A stretch of DNA of 64,000 nucleotides from Oscillibacter sp. PC13 (GCF_900115635.1 NZ_FOXE01000012.1:34648-98647); one strand, 5' to 3'. Positions 54,118 through 63,232 are shown, counted from the first letter of the stretch. Program-made: numbers and translations. The notes: generated from the sequence alone by a model not told the origin.

Positions 54118-55827
54118 TCATACCGCAATTTGTGACGGGGCGTAGCTTAATGCTACGCCTTTTCTTGTTTGCATGAGGATGTCCTCCTCGGGGATATTGC
54201 GGCGGTCAGGCACTTCAAAAGCGCCAACACAGTTATAGTGAATGACAACCCGCTGGGTGGTAATGCCGTCTTTCTTTTCTGCATGGTACACATCGATGTG
54301 GTCGATCAGCTCGGCAACCATGCGTTGGGTAATTTCCGTTGCATCGGTGTACCGTCGGACGGTTTCAAGAAACTGGTCAACGTCCATTTGTCTGCCCTCC
54401 TGCTTTTTGAGCTCCAGCCGCAGGGCCTTGATCTTCTTGGAGTTTTCGCCTTGCTCCTCCTCGTACCGCTTGGACATTTTGGCAAACCGGGCATCGTCGA
54501 TCTTGCCGTTTACGTTGTCCTCATAGAGCCTTTCAAAGAGGGCATCCAGTTCTTTGTCACGGGCCACCAGAGCGTCCAGCTCCCGCCGTTTCCGTACACG
54601 GTCATTCTCCGCCACCTTTGCGGAGCGGCCCACCATAGCCTTTATAAAGGCGTCCTCGTACTCATTGGCGAAGCAGGCCAGCCGCTTGACCTCGTACAGC
54701 ACCACGCGCTCCAGAAAGTCCAGTCGGATATAGTGGGTGGTGGAACATTTGCGAAGCCCGGAATTGTGGTTCTGACAGCTAAAGAATTTAATATCGTGGT
54801 TGTTCTGATTGAAGTGGAAGTTCAGATTGCCGCCGCACTCGGGACATTTCAAAAGGCCGGAGAACGCGCTCCGCTCTTGGGTAACGCTGGGACGCTTGCG
54901 CCGGGTATTCTTCATCAGCGTCTGTACCTTTTCCCAAGTGGCCCGGTCAATGATTGCCTCATGCACATTGAGGAAGATCGCCCGATTTTCCTCGGGGTTC
55001 TCAATCCGTTTTTTCATCTTATAGGATTTGGAGTAGCTTTTGAAGTTGATCACATCGCCACAGTATTCCTGCAAGGTGAGGATTTTCTTAATGGTGGTGT
55101 GGCCCCACTTGGTAGGCTCCAGCGTACTTTTGGAGCCGCCCCGGTTGGTTCCTTTGCTCCGCCAGTAGTAGGTGGGATTTACAATCCCGTCCGCACCCAG
55201 CGCGGCGGCAATCTCGGCAAGGCCGAAGCCATCCAGCGCCATACGATAGATACGGCGCACCACAGCGGCGGCCTCTTCCTCCACGACCCAAAAGCGGGGA
55301 TCATCGGGGTTCTTGATGTAGCCATAGGGCGGCGGGGAAAGCGGTACACCAGAATTACCTTTCATCTTGTTGACGATACGGCGTTTCTTGGAGATGTCCT
55401 TGGCGTAGTATTCATTCATAATGTTTTTGAACGGGGTAAAATCGTCCTCGCCCTCGTCACTATCTACGCCATCGGAAACGGCTACCAGCCGTACATCATG
55501 GAGCGGAAAGAACTCTTCCGTCAGCTTGCCGACCTCAATGTAGTTACGGCCCAGCCGGGAAAGGTCTTTCACAAACACAGCCGAGATATACCCAGCCTCA
55601 ATAGCCGTCAGCATTTTCTGAAAGCCGGGACGCTTCATCGTCGTGCCCGTGATACCGTCATCTACAAAGAAAATAGTATCGGTGTAGCCCTTTTCCTTGG
55701 CGGCCTTTTGAAGTATTTTCTTCTGGTTGCTAATGCTGTTGGACTCACTATCCATGTTGTCATCGCGGCTCAGGCGGCAATATAGAGCGGCAGTACCTAC
55801 TGCGAAATTCTTGTTTGACTGTTTCAA
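54118..55827 (-). CDS. Large serine recombinase (resolvase/recombinase/zinc ribbon)
   Basis: Site-specific recombinase of 569 residues, apparently intact. Resolvase domain: YCRLSRDDNMDSESNSISNQ (16-35) with the catalytic Ser in the YCRLSRDD region, KDLSRLGRNYIEVG near 87-100. Recombinase domain near 170-270 (PPYGYIKNPDDPRFWVVEEEAAAVVRRIYRMALDGFGLAEIA). Zinc ribbon CPECGG near 325, with later Cys residues. Coiled coil near 400-460. Such enzymes excise and insert elements at a short core. It lies at the left end of element 2, next to the tRNA-Pro terminator. The homologous gene of element 1 at 13.2 kb is broken. Confidence 0.94.
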   Translation of the reverse strand: MKQSNKNFAVGTAALYCRLSRDDNMDSESNSISNQKKILQKAAKEKGYTDTIFFVDDGITGTTMKRPGFQKMLTAIEAGYISAVFVKDLSRLGRNYIEVGKLTEEFFPLHDVRLVAVSDGVDSDEGEDDFTPFKNIMNEYYAKDISKKRRIVNKMKGNSGVPLSPPPYGYIKNPDDPRFWVVEEEAAAVVRRIYRMALDGFGLAEIAAALGADGIVNPTYYWRSKGTNRGGSKSTLEPTKWGHTTIKKILTLQEYCGDVINFKSYSKSYKMKKRIENPEENRAIFLNVHEAIIDRATWEKVQTLMKNTRRKRPSVTQERSAFSGLLKCPECGGNLNFHFNQNNHDIKFFSCQNHNSGLRKCSTTHYIRLDFLERVVLYEVKRLACFANEYEDAFIKAMVGRSAKVAENDRVRKRRELDALVARDKELDALFERLYEDNVNGKIDDARFAKMSKRYEEEQGENSKKIKALRLELKKQEGRQMDVDQFLETVRRYTDATEITQRMVAELIDHIDVYHAEKKDGITTQRVVIHYNCVGAFEVPDRRNIPEEDILMQTRKGVALSYAPSQIAV

Positions 55828-55921
55828 AATATCCTCCTTTCAGCCGTCAAACAAGAGGTTTTATCCTACCTATATTATACCTCCGTTGACCGCCCATGTT
55901 AAGGATGTCCGTGAAAGGGGG

Positions 55922-56065
55922 TTAAGCTGGCTCCAGTTCCGCCAGCATCAGTTTCAAGAGAATATCGCGCATCGGCTCTCCGTCCTCCTTGTAGACGGGC
56001 GTGACGATGAATTTTATCTTATCGACTTGATATACATATTCCTCCCGATCAATGGGATCTGTCAT
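55922..56065 (-). CDS. TnpW-like small transposon protein
   Basis: Protein of 47 residues, MTDPIDREEYVYQVDKIKF..., ending LKLMLAELEPA, with AGGAGG before the ATG at 56065. Its arrangement (a short strand-rich half, then an acidic helix with MRDILLKLML) resembles the TnpW-type proteins encoded next to serine recombinases in Tn4451-like elements. Function unknown. It starts about 240 bases upstream of the recombinase gene on the same strand. Confidence 0.65.
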   Translation of the reverse strand: MTDPIDREEYVYQVDKIKFIVTPVYKEDGEPMRDILLKLMLAELEPA

Positions 56066-56689
56066 AGCATCCTCCTGTTCCGTTGTTGTTTGATACTACC
56101 AGTCTCCCGTTGTCCTGTGGGGAAACGCGGAAAGGCGGCGCTAAAAGCGCCGCCCTTTGACCTTGCCCCACCTCTGGCCACGATGACCAGAAGCAGGGAG
56201 ACTGTTTTATTCCATTTCAATCCACAATGGAGAGAGCCGACGGGCCGGGTCAAGTTTGGGCTGTCACAAGACAGAAAGGCCCCGGATCGGCGGCTCTCTG
56301 ATTGATTTGTACGCCGTATTTGCCACGCATCCCCGGCGCTGGGAGTATTCCAGACCGCCGGTGGCCCCGGCTGCATAGCCCCGCGATACCGCTGCCCGTG
56401 GAGGGCTGGCGCATACGGCAGGGACTCCCCCTCAAGTCCGTGGGAGGGCGTGAACAAGTTTCATTATCCCCCGCGCTGTCCTTGCGCCCGGATTGCCAGC
56501 ACCGGGTTAAAGGCTGCGTAGATCGCTCGGCCAGCTTGTCCATCACCTCCTAAAGCTGGCTGTCGTGGCGGCGCACCTTACGTCGCTATCACGCGGATTT
56601 CGTATCTGGAGTACTGTTTATTCAGTTGTCAGCGAGAAGAAATGTACCTCTCATCTATCAGGGCACTTAGGAGGTAAAAGTACTCCCTG
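56066..56689. other. Region without a firm gene between TnpW-like and sigma-like genes
   Basis: About 620 GC-rich bases. It contains a GGCGGCGC / GCGCCGCC hairpin near 56132-56152 and palindrome copy 1. A minus-strand frame of 98 codons (56250-56546) has AGGAGG nearly touching its ATG; the translation shows no recognised features, so I do not call it. Control sequences of element 2 are likely here. Confidence 0.4.
56173..56194. repeat. Palindromic repeat copy 1 of element 2
   Basis: TCTGGCCACGATGACCAGAA, an imperfect inverted repeat matching the three other copies at 57186, 61713 and 63233. Confidence 0.7.
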
Positions 56690-57109
56690 TTAGAGAGAAT
56701 TTTTCAGAATATTTTTCAGGCTGGCCAAGCCCCGTTCAATCGAACAGCAGACCCGGCTTTTGCCCACGCCCTCGGCAGCGGCAATCTCGGCCTTGCTCTT
56801 GCCGAGGATATAGTGCTGATAGATCCGCCGGGCCTGAACGGGCGGGAGCTGGGCCAGCGCGTCATAGAGGGCAAGATCGCGCTCCTGCTTCTCCATGTAC
56901 TCATCCGGGGTCATGGGGCCGTGGAGCACGTCGGCCTCGAAGCCGGGATCGGTGTCCAAGGAGCACTCACCGTTTCTGCGCTTCTGGCGCTTGTAGCTGT
57001 CACACAGACGGCCACCCATAGAGAGGACGGCGGCGATCTCGTCAGACACTTCCATCGTCATGTTTTCGGTCATATAAGGATAATACCGTTTCAGGTTGAT
57101 CGTAGTCAT
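56690..57109 (-). CDS. Sigma-70 region 4-like regulator of element 2
   Basis: Protein of 139 residues (start MTTINLKRYYPYMTENM at 57109, with GGAGGA 7 bases upstream). The C-terminal third is a sigma region-4-type helix-turn-helix: ALAQLPPVQARRIYQHYILGKSKAEIAAAEGVGKSRVCCSIERGLASLKNIL. The N-terminal part resembles sigma-like proteins of Clostridia elements, which lack a full core-binding domain. It probably activates or modulates element genes. It lies upstream of the TnpW-like and recombinase genes on the same strand. Confidence 0.82.
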   Translation of the reverse strand: MTTINLKRYYPYMTENMTMEVSDEIAAVLSMGGRLCDSYKRQKRRNGECSLDTDPGFEADVLHGPMTPDEYMEKQERDLALYDALAQLPPVQARRIYQHYILGKSKAEIAAAEGVGKSRVCCSIERGLASLKNILKNSL

Positions 57110-57627
57110 AAAATTGTCCTCCATTTCAAATTCTTTGGTAGGTGCGGATCGAAATGGAGAACAGGCGGCCCACGACACCGGGAAGCCTCTGGCCACCGTG
57201 ACCAGAAGCAAGGGCGGGGGCATACAAAAACGCCCGCACAGCATGGCGCTATGCGGACGCACGAAAAATTATTGCATTTAATGTACTGGCTAATTTCATG
57301 TTTGTAGCCAGACGATCCCGGAGGGGGAGCTACGCTTTTTTTAGCGGTTGAAGATCATGCGGGCTATGGAATAGCGAAACGGACACGGCGATACCTCCCG
57401 GATACCGCCGTGTCCTCAAAAAAGGGCGACTTTAACACGCCCCCCCGTATTCCAGTTTTTCAAAACGGAAAACGGCGGCTGAAATGAACTATTTCAACCG
57501 CCGCGACATCTCAAGCGCAAGATCGTTGTAGTGCAACGGTTTTGTGTCTTGGTGCGCTTGTTTTCAGGAGCAAAAGCAAAGAGCCGATAAACCGCACCAA
57601 AAAGATAACGGGTTATCGGCTCTGCGT
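57110..57627. other. Noncoding region with hairpins and palindrome copy 2
   Basis: About 520 bases without a supported gene. It holds a GGACACGGCG / CGCCGTGTCC stem near 57391-57425, a TGGCTA...TAGCCA pairing near 57285-57310 and a GC-rich stretch. Short frames exist but none has a ribosome site together with recognised features. Confidence 0.4.
57186..57209. repeat. Palindromic repeat copy 2 of element 2
   Basis: CTCTGGCCACCGTGACCAGA, about 77 bases upstream of the sigma-like gene. Confidence 0.75.
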
Positions 57628-57801
57628 CTATGCGTCTGGCTCTGTGATAACTGTGGTATTGAATTGTTTTACGCTGATTATTATTTCCTGTTTGCACTTC
57701 GGACAGTATAGCGGAAAATTTTCAAGTACTGTATTATCACAGATTTTAATTCTCGTTTTGTTGTTGCAGTTGGGGCATAATAGCCATTCGGTATTTTTCA
57801 T
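57628..57801 (-). CDS. Cysteine-rich KTR-type protein
   Basis: Protein of 57 residues. CPNCNNKTRIKI and YCPKCKQE form a likely zinc ribbon with the KTR motif of the family. Such proteins are common cargo in Firmicutes mobile elements; function unknown. Compared with typical members, which end ...PDAKTQSR, this one stops after EPDA because a TAG stands where Lys is expected; TQSR is still encoded after it. Loss of four residues may not matter. Confidence 0.8.
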   Translation of the reverse strand: MKNTEWLLCPNCNNKTRIKICDNTVLENFPLYCPKCKQEIIISVKQFNTTVITEPDA

Positions 57802-57846
57802 TCTTTGTTTTTCATCAGATAGTAGAATATCTATGGACAATTACAT

Positions 57847-58632
57847 TTACAACTCACGCAGTTTCCACCGCCTTGTAGAAACCATTACACACGCGCCCAC
57901 AATGAGTACTGTTAAGACGATGGAGGAAAGATAGACGCCATTTAGTGCTACTTCATACACATCATAGTACCGCAGAGGGGTCAGATAGTCTAAGAAACGG
58001 TTCCCAGCGTACTCGGCGGTGATGGCGACAGCATAGGCGGCCAATACGAAAACCGTACCGACACGAACCGCAGCCTTATAAGATTTGAAGAGGCTGGCAA
58101 ACAGTAGGCCCAAGGCAAAGAACAGAAGTTGTGTCAAGAACATTCCAACCACAGTTGCAGTTCCAGCTCCCGGCTGTTCCAGTCCCCCCATCGGGAGAAT
58201 GACCGCAAAGTAATTGCACACACCGCTGAACAGGGAAAATACCAGCAGGTTCACCGATGAAACAATCACCTTTGCCAAAACTATGGTTTTTCGCTCCACA
58301 GGCTTTGTGAACAGATATTCGGATGTTCCAAATTTCTTTTCCCTCGCCACACAGGACAGGCCCAGAGAGATTGCATAGGCAAAGGCCAACAGCCCCTCCC
58401 AAAAATAGATACACGCGTACCAACCAAGGGCAGTCGTGAGATCCCCTTTCACACCGAACATGATCATGATCAAGCGAGGGAATTGGCCGACTGTCCGGGC
58501 CATCTCATCCAGACTGTCCTTCAAGGATAAAAGTTCAAAATAGCAGAATCCGCACAGCAGTAACATGATCCCCAGCCAGATTAGCAGGGTCTTTCTGGTT
58601 TGGCGGAACTCGTTTTTCACCAATGTTTTCAT
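57847..58632 (-). CDS. ABC-2 type exporter permease, second subunit
   Basis: Membrane protein of 261 residues with six predicted segments, ABC-2 permease type: GLLAFAYAISLGLSCVAREKKFGTSEYLFTKPVERKTIVLAKVI near 92-135 is the conserved linker (EYLFTKP) shared with its partner. It forms a heterodimeric channel with the product of the next gene upstream, driven by the ATPase at 59454. Last gene of the tetR-ABC operon. Confidence 0.9.
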   Translation of the reverse strand: MKTLVKNEFRQTRKTLLIWLGIMLLLCGFCYFELLSLKDSLDEMARTVGQFPRLIMIMFGVKGDLTTALGWYACIYFWEGLLAFAYAISLGLSCVAREKKFGTSEYLFTKPVERKTIVLAKVIVSSVNLLVFSLFSGVCNYFAVILPMGGLEQPGAGTATVVGMFLTQLLFFALGLLFASLFKSYKAAVRVGTVFVLAAYAVAITAEYAGNRFLDYLTPLRYYDVYEVALNGVYLSSIVLTVLIVGACVMVSTRRWKLREL

Positions 58633-58644
58633 CTTTGCACCCCC

Positions 58645-59439
58645 TCATGAGCGGAACTGGATGTCTTTTTTCAAAAAGACACGATAAGACAGCACCAAAA
58701 ACAGGGCAAATAGCAGCACACACCATCCCAAGTAATCCAACTCATAAAAGCCAGATTTGGAAATCTCAGCCGCACTAAAGAACGAGTACGGGGATAGAAA
58801 ACTAATGGCACGGTTGCTGACAATGTTGGAGAAGCTGGTGACGCAGTACTCGACAAAGACAATTAACCCGGCAGTCAAAAGTGGGCTTCGATTGCGTGAA
58901 AATAGAATTCCTACCAAAAGCCCCATAGCTGCAAGGAACAGCGTGACCAGCATAAGGGAAAGAGCGATCAGAAAGAACTCTCCCCAGTCAATGCCGGAGC
59001 GGAACAGGGCCAGCGCCAAAAAAGAGGCGAGAAGATATACCATGCTCACGACCACTACGCCGAAAAAAACCGTGAACGCCTTTGCCCAGTAAATCGTTTT
59101 TCGGGTATGGGGCTTTGTAAACAGATATTCGGAGGTTCGCTCCGAGCACTCCTTGGTGTGAATGGCGATACCGAAGTGCATCCCGAAAATACCGGACGCA
59201 ATCATAAAAAAGCTGGTAAGAAACGCATAAATGCCCAACGGCGAGGTCAGATATTCCATGGACACGCCAACGCCCTTGTAAAAATCACTCGTACCCAGCG
59301 TTTCATAGAGGTCTCCGGTGGAAACATCCATAAAGCTGTAATAGGTAGGCGTCATCAAAAAAACACACAGAGCCAAGGCGATGGCCCAACCCAAAATATA
59401 TTTGCGGTGCCTTTTCAGTTCATACTTAAAAATGACCAT
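58645..59439 (-). CDS. ABC-2 type exporter permease, first subunit
   Basis: Membrane protein of 264 residues with six predicted segments. It contains CSERTSEYLFTKPHTRKTIYWAKAF near 105-130, the same TSEYLFTKP linker as its partner, so the two are diverged paralogues. The ATG at 59439 has GGAGG 8 bases upstream. It lies 14 bases from the ATPase gene and 12 bases before the partner gene. Confidence 0.9.
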   Translation of the reverse strand: MVIFKYELKRHRKYILGWAIALALCVFLMTPTYYSFMDVSTGDLYETLGTSDFYKGVGVSMEYLTSPLGIYAFLTSFFMIASGIFGMHFGIAIHTKECSERTSEYLFTKPHTRKTIYWAKAFTVFFGVVVVSMVYLLASFLALALFRSGIDWGEFFLIALSLMLVTLFLAAMGLLVGILFSRNRSPLLTAGLIVFVEYCVTSFSNIVSNRAISFLSPYSFFSAAEISKSGFYELDYLGWCVLLFALFLVLSYRVFLKKDIQFRS

Positions 59440-59453
59440 GCCCGACACCTCCT

Positions 59454-60341
59454 TTATTCATAGTAGTGCATGAAGATCTCTTCCAGAGAGGGCTCTTCCA
59501 AAAGCACATCGTCCAGAGAAAGCAGGTGGATTTTATCAATGATGGCCGTGATATTTCCGTTATACATAAAGGAGACAGAGGTCTTATCCGCAGTCTCCGC
59601 ATAGTTCGCAATGCCGGACAAATGAAAGAAATCGCGAGGGATAGCCTCCTTTGCGCTCAGAGAGACTTTCTTATAGCCGCTCTCACGCAGTTCTTTGATG
59701 GACTGTATGCCAATAAGCTGTCCTTCTTTCAGAATGGCCACCCGGTCACACAGTTTCTGCACCTCACTCAGTACATGGGAGGAAAAAAACACGGTAGCGC
59801 CCCGGCAGTTTTCCTCCTTCAGAATATCGTAGAATGCCTGCTGGATTAGCGGGTCTAATCCGCTGGTGGGTTCGTCCATAATGATCAGTTTGGGCGAAGT
59901 CATGATGGCAGACACGATACCCACCTTTTTCTTGTTGCCCAGAGAAAGGTCTGCAATCTTGCGGGACAAATCCAGATTGAGCCTGTCGGCAAGCTCCTTC
60001 ATCTTTGCCTTGCAGTCCATGCCGTACAGATCGGCGGTGTACTGCAAAAGTTCACGGACTTTCATGTTTTCGTAATAGCTGTTCTCGCTGGGCAGATAGC
60101 CCACATCCTTGGCAATGACGCTGGCCTTGGAGTGACAGTCCAAACCGAAGATAGATGCACTGCCTCCGGTGGGACGGATCAGCCCCATTAGGGTGCGGAT
60201 TGTGGTGGACTTACCCGCACCGTTGGGGCCGATAAAGCCGAAAAACTCTCCCTGGTTGACAGAGAAGCTGAGGTTATTGATTCCTCGATGCTTCCCATAG
60301 TGCTTGGTCAGTTCATTCAAGACAATCGCTTGTTCACTCAT
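59454..60341 (-). CDS. ABC transporter ATP-binding protein
   Basis: ATPase of 295 residues, CcmA/NatA-like. Walker A GPNGAGKST at about 38-46; signature SLGNKKKVGIVSAI near 138 (N instead of the usual Q/G); Walker B LIIMDEPTSGLDP near 160; H-loop SSHVLSEV near 195. The C-terminal 70 residues form the small domain of drug-exporting ABC-2 systems. Powers the two permeases. Overlaps tetR by ATGA, so the regulator and exporter are co-translated. Confidence 0.94.
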   Translation of the reverse strand: MSEQAIVLNELTKHYGKHRGINNLSFSVNQGEFFGFIGPNGAGKSTTIRTLMGLIRPTGGSASIFGLDCHSKASVIAKDVGYLPSENSYYENMKVRELLQYTADLYGMDCKAKMKELADRLNLDLSRKIADLSLGNKKKVGIVSAIMTSPKLIIMDEPTSGLDPLIQQAFYDILKEENCRGATVFFSSHVLSEVQKLCDRVAILKEGQLIGIQSIKELRESGYKKVSLSAKEAIPRDFFHLSGIANYAETADKTSVSFMYNGNITAIIDKIHLLSLDDVLLEEPSLEEIFMHYYE

Positions 60342-60955
60342 TTCAAATACTCCTCCTTATAAAAATTTTTCCGCAAAATCGCGATGTTCTTTTGAAAATC
60401 ATCCATGACGGTATCAAAATCAAAAGTGTCCGCTCCACGGCATCGGGCCGCATAGCCCTCGGCCATCAGCAGAAGCATTTGGAATACAGGGCCAGCATCT
60501 TCCGGGTTCTTGAATTTCAAAGCGTCATCTTCCCGCAAAATCATATCGTTTCTGAACTTGCAGGTTTCTTCCGTCAGGATGGCCAGCGAATCCAGTACAT
60601 CGGGAGAAGTTTCCTCCCAGACGCTGGAAATAAATTGGAGAATGAAGGGCTGTGTTTTGAAACTCTCCATTTCTATTTTGCTGGAAGTCATGATCCTGTC
60701 GAACAAATCTGTTTGGGAATCGAGTGCTTCCTTATCAAATATTCCCTCTATGATTTTCTTGCAGTATTCCAGCAGGTAAATGTAGAGTTGCTTTTTACTG
60801 CCGAAATACTGAAACACAGACGCTTTGGAAATGTGTGCGGCTACCGCAATATCATTGATTGAGGCTTTTTCATAACCAAACTTGCCGAAGCACTGGAGCG
60901 CCGCATTGAGAATGGTCAATCTCTTTTCTTCGGTCAGGGCCAAAAATTTATCCAA
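60338..60955 (-). CDS. TetR-family transcriptional repressor
   Basis: Regulator of 205 residues. The helix-turn-helix is ILNAALQCFGKFGYEKASINDIAVAAHISKASVFQYFGSKKQLYIYLLEYC (residues 15-65); the ligand domain is helical. Starts with TTG at 60955, 8 bases after AAGGAGG; no in-frame ATG lies nearby. First gene of the exporter operon and very probably its autorepressor through the two CCG-N3-CGG operators upstream. The exported compound is unknown. Confidence 0.92.
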   Translation of the reverse strand: MDKFLALTEEKRLTILNAALQCFGKFGYEKASINDIAVAAHISKASVFQYFGSKKQLYIYLLEYCKKIIEGIFDKEALDSQTDLFDRIMTSSKIEMESFKTQPFILQFISSVWEETSPDVLDSLAILTEETCKFRNDMILREDDALKFKNPEDAGPVFQMLLLMAEGYAARCRGADTFDFDTVMDDFQKNIAILRKNFYKEEYLK

Positions 60956-60977
60956 TTCATTTCCTCCTTTTTACAAA

Positions 60978-60996
60978 AATAACCGTTTCGGTTATT
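60978..60996. promoter_or_regulatory. TetR operator 2
   Basis: Perfect 19-base palindrome AATAACCGTTTCGGTTATT between the -10 box and the tetR start. Confidence 0.75.
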
Positions 60997-60999
60997 CAG

Positions 61000-61028
61000 A
61001 GTATAGCACTAATAACCGAATCGGTCAA
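61000..61028 (-). promoter_or_regulatory. Sigma-A promoter of the tetR-ABC operon
   Basis: On the minus strand, TTGACC (61023-61028), a 17-base spacer and TATACT (61000-61005). Confidence 0.8.
61011..61025. promoter_or_regulatory. TetR operator 1 inside the promoter spacer
   Basis: AATAACCGAATCGGT shares the CCG-N3-CGG core with operator 2 and lies between the -35 and -10 boxes, so bound repressor would block polymerase. Confidence 0.7.
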
Positions 61029-61207
61029 GCGGTTGGGAGTATAATTCAAAAATTTCCCTTTTATATTGTTAGGCCAACGAAGATTAGTCTCGAAAGTACT
61101 GGTGTGTTCAAGTCAGCAGTTTCATGCAATTAAATATGATATTGCATGAAATTATAAATCGTTCAAATACTAATACCCGAAATGTAAAATTACATTGGGT
61201 GATGTCT

Positions 61208-61567
61208 ATGCAATTTGAACGCGACGAGCGAAAGTTTGATTTCCACGATATAGGGCGCGAGATCAAGCGCAAAAGAGAAGCCAGCGGCATGACACAGGAG
61301 CAACTGGCCTGTATCATTGACCGCGATCCCCGTACCGTCATGTACCATGAAAACGACGGCCAGCATCCCAGCCTGAACATTTTCTATCAGCTGGTGACAA
61401 GGTTCGATATATCGGTGGATCAGTTCTTTTATCCCGACATGAGCGCAGATGACGCTTGCAAAAAGCGCATCAATATCATGCTCAACTCTATGGACGAAAA
61501 GGACTTGCGGTTGGTGGAAACCATTATCCGCTCAATTAAAGAAGCGAAAGAAACGGAGGAAGCGTAA
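61208..61567 (+). CDS. XRE-family transcriptional regulator of element 2
   Basis: Protein of 119 residues. HTH: FHDIGREIKRKREASGMTQEQLACIIDRDPRTVMYHENDGQHPSLNIFYQLVTRFDISVDQFF (about 12-75), then a short helical tail with DEKDLRLVETIIRSI. The ATG at 61208 was chosen because GGGTG is 6 bases before it; the ATG two codons upstream touches that site. It is the only plus-strand gene of the element and faces the relaxase gene; it probably controls transfer functions. Confidence 0.88.
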   Translation: MQFERDERKFDFHDIGREIKRKREASGMTQEQLACIIDRDPRTVMYHENDGQHPSLNIFYQLVTRFDISVDQFFYPDMSADDACKKRINIMLNSMDEKDLRLVETIIRSIKEAKETEEA

Positions 61568-61629
61568 GGAAAGGCGCGGCCTCCGTTTTTTCGTGGGGTT
61601 TCCGGGGGTGCGCGTTAGCGGCAAGCAAT

Positions 61630-61655
61630 GCAAGTGTATGGACACTTGCTTTTTT
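61630..61655 (+). terminator. Terminator after the XRE gene
   Basis: GCAAGTG pairs with CACTTGC around 6 bases, followed by TTTTTT. A less regular stem (CGGAGG / CCTCCG then TTTTTT) overlaps the gene end at 61555-61591. Confidence 0.75.
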
Positions 61656-61712
61656 GCGCCCCCACCGGGGCGGCAAAAATGCTTGTTGGGGTTGCTCCCC
61701 AAACCCGCTGTA

Positions 61713-61735
61713 CTTCTGGCCACCGTGGCCAGAAG
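61713..61735. repeat. Palindromic repeat copy 3 of element 2
   Basis: CTTCTGGCCACCGTGGCCAG..., the most symmetrical copy (only the central bases differ), just past the relaxase stop. Confidence 0.8.
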
Positions 61736-61757
61736 CACTCTTGTCTGTGTCACAGTC

Positions 61758-63173
61758 CTATCGGGTCTGTTCCTTATTGCGCTGGCCGTCCGTCAGGCCG
61801 CGCAGATGATCCACGCTGCCCTTGACCGCCACCAGCTCCCGCATCTCCTGTTGGGCCTTGCGGTAGTCGGCGTAAAGGGCTTTTTTCTTTTCCGTCAGTT
61901 CACAGCGGGACTTTTTGAGTGCGTCCATTTTGGGGAGCTTGGCCCCACCCAAAAGCTCACCCAGCGCGGCCTTGGCCGCCCGGCAGTCGGCAAGCTCGGC
62001 CTCATGTGCGGCAAGATATTTCTTGCTGTACCGGGCCGCCTTGTAGCCATCGAACACGGGCCGGGTCTTGGCGTAGCTCACCACAGCAGCCATAAGATCG
62101 GATACCTTGGACAGCTCGGCCTCGGTCTGCTGAATCTCTCCGGCCAGCGCATGAAAGCGATCCGTGGCCGCCTCGGTCTTGGCCGCCAGCTCGTCGTATT
62201 CCATCAGATTGTTTTCTTTCAGAAATTGCAGGGCGGCGGCCATCTGTTTCAAGTTGTAGACCTTGGCCCACCGCTCATAGGCCGGGCCTTTGCCGTGGCT
62301 CATGCGTTCCTGAATGTCGATCAGCAGATTGACCCGCTGGGGCGCGGGACGTGAGCCATGCCTGGGCTCGGCCTTGCGGGTGGGAGACTTGCCCTCAATG
62401 ACAGCCTGAACATCCTCCGGGCCGTAGCCGTCCCCCAGCGTGGATGCCCGGAAACGGGTTGCCCGCTCCTGTCCTGACACTCGGAACGAGATCACGCCGC
62501 CCCGCCCGCGCTTCACCTCAATACCCGCCTGTTCCATGCGCCGCAGGAAGTCGGGAAGGTCGGCGGGGCGCTCGGTCAGGGCCGTGTCAATGGCAAGGCG
62601 TATCTGCTCCTTATAGGAGAGCTTTTGATCCCCGCCCAGCCATTGCCCATAGTGCAGAAAGCGGCCCTTGCTGTGGAGTTTGGGGTTGGAAATGACGGAC
62701 AGATCGTGCTCCAGACACACCCGGTCAGAGAGCCGCCGCAGGGCAAAGGTGGAGCCGATGAAGTTGCGGAACTTCCGGGAGCGGTCATAAGCCGTGGAGT
62801 TGTAGTAAATGTGGTTGTGAATATGATCCTTGTCTATATGGGTGCAGACAAAGAATTGATATTTTCCCTTTGTCCAGCGCATCGCCGTTTCGTAGCCGAT
62901 GTGGTTAGCCTCCTCCGCCGTCACCTCGCCCTGCGGGAACGCCTGACGGATCTGGTAGCACAGCGCGCCGCGCTCGGCCTTGCGGTCTGTTTCCCCCTCA
63001 TACTGATTTTTTACCACCATAAACTCTGCGTGGGCCGTGGCGGGATCACAGAGGTAGGAGGACACCGCCCCCAGCTTCTCCGGGTTCAGGCCGTAGTCGA
63101 AGCGGTCTTTCAGACTTTGCAGAGCCGTCCGCTTGGCGGCCTGCTTATGGGGTTTGATATAGGTTGTGGCCGT
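61758..63173 (-). CDS. Relaxase / mobilization nuclease
   Basis: Relaxase of 471 residues if it starts at the ACG at 63173. The open frame begins ATTYIKPHKQAAKRTALQSLKDRFDYGLNPEKLG, the normal family start, but where ATG is expected the codon is ACG, 7 bases after a perfect GAGGAGG. An in-frame stop lies just upstream, so no other start upstream is possible; a GTG at 63065 would lose 36 conserved residues. The HUH-type metal motif THIDKDHIHNHIYYNS is near residue 112. The C-terminal coiled coil runs from about 290 to 460. It nicks oriT for transfer by a helper element. No conjugation genes are seen. Confidence 0.88.
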   Translation of the reverse strand, partial: TATTYIKPHKQAAKRTALQSLKDRFDYGLNPEKLGAVSSYLCDPATAHAEFMVVKNQYEGETDRKAERGALCYQIRQAFPQGEVTAEEANHIGYETAMRWTKGKYQFFVCTHIDKDHIHNHIYYNSTAYDRSRKFRNFIGSTFALRRLSDRVCLEHDLSVISNPKLHSKGRFLHYGQWLGGDQKLSYKEQIRLAIDTALTERPADLPDFLRRMEQAGIEVKRGRGGVISFRVSGQERATRFRASTLGDGYGPEDVQAVIEGKSPTRKAEPRHGSRPAPQRVNLLIDIQERMSHGKGPAYERWAKVYNLKQMAAALQFLKENNLMEYDELAAKTEAATDRFHALAGEIQQTEAELSKVSDLMAAVVSYAKTRPVFDGYKAARYSKKYLAAHEAELADCRAAKAALGELLGGAKLPKMDALKKSRCELTEKKKALYADYRKAQQEMRELVAVKGSVDHLRGLTDGQRNKEQTR

Positions 63174-63232
63174 GGGCGGCCCTCCTCTCTAATGTGGCAA
63201 ACGGCGGCTGTGGTTAGCCGCCGTTTCTGCAT

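Noticed and set aside
56250..56546. 98-codon minus-strand frame in element 2
   Set aside because: The ribosome site almost touches the start and the product has no recognisable features; mentioned only as a possibility.
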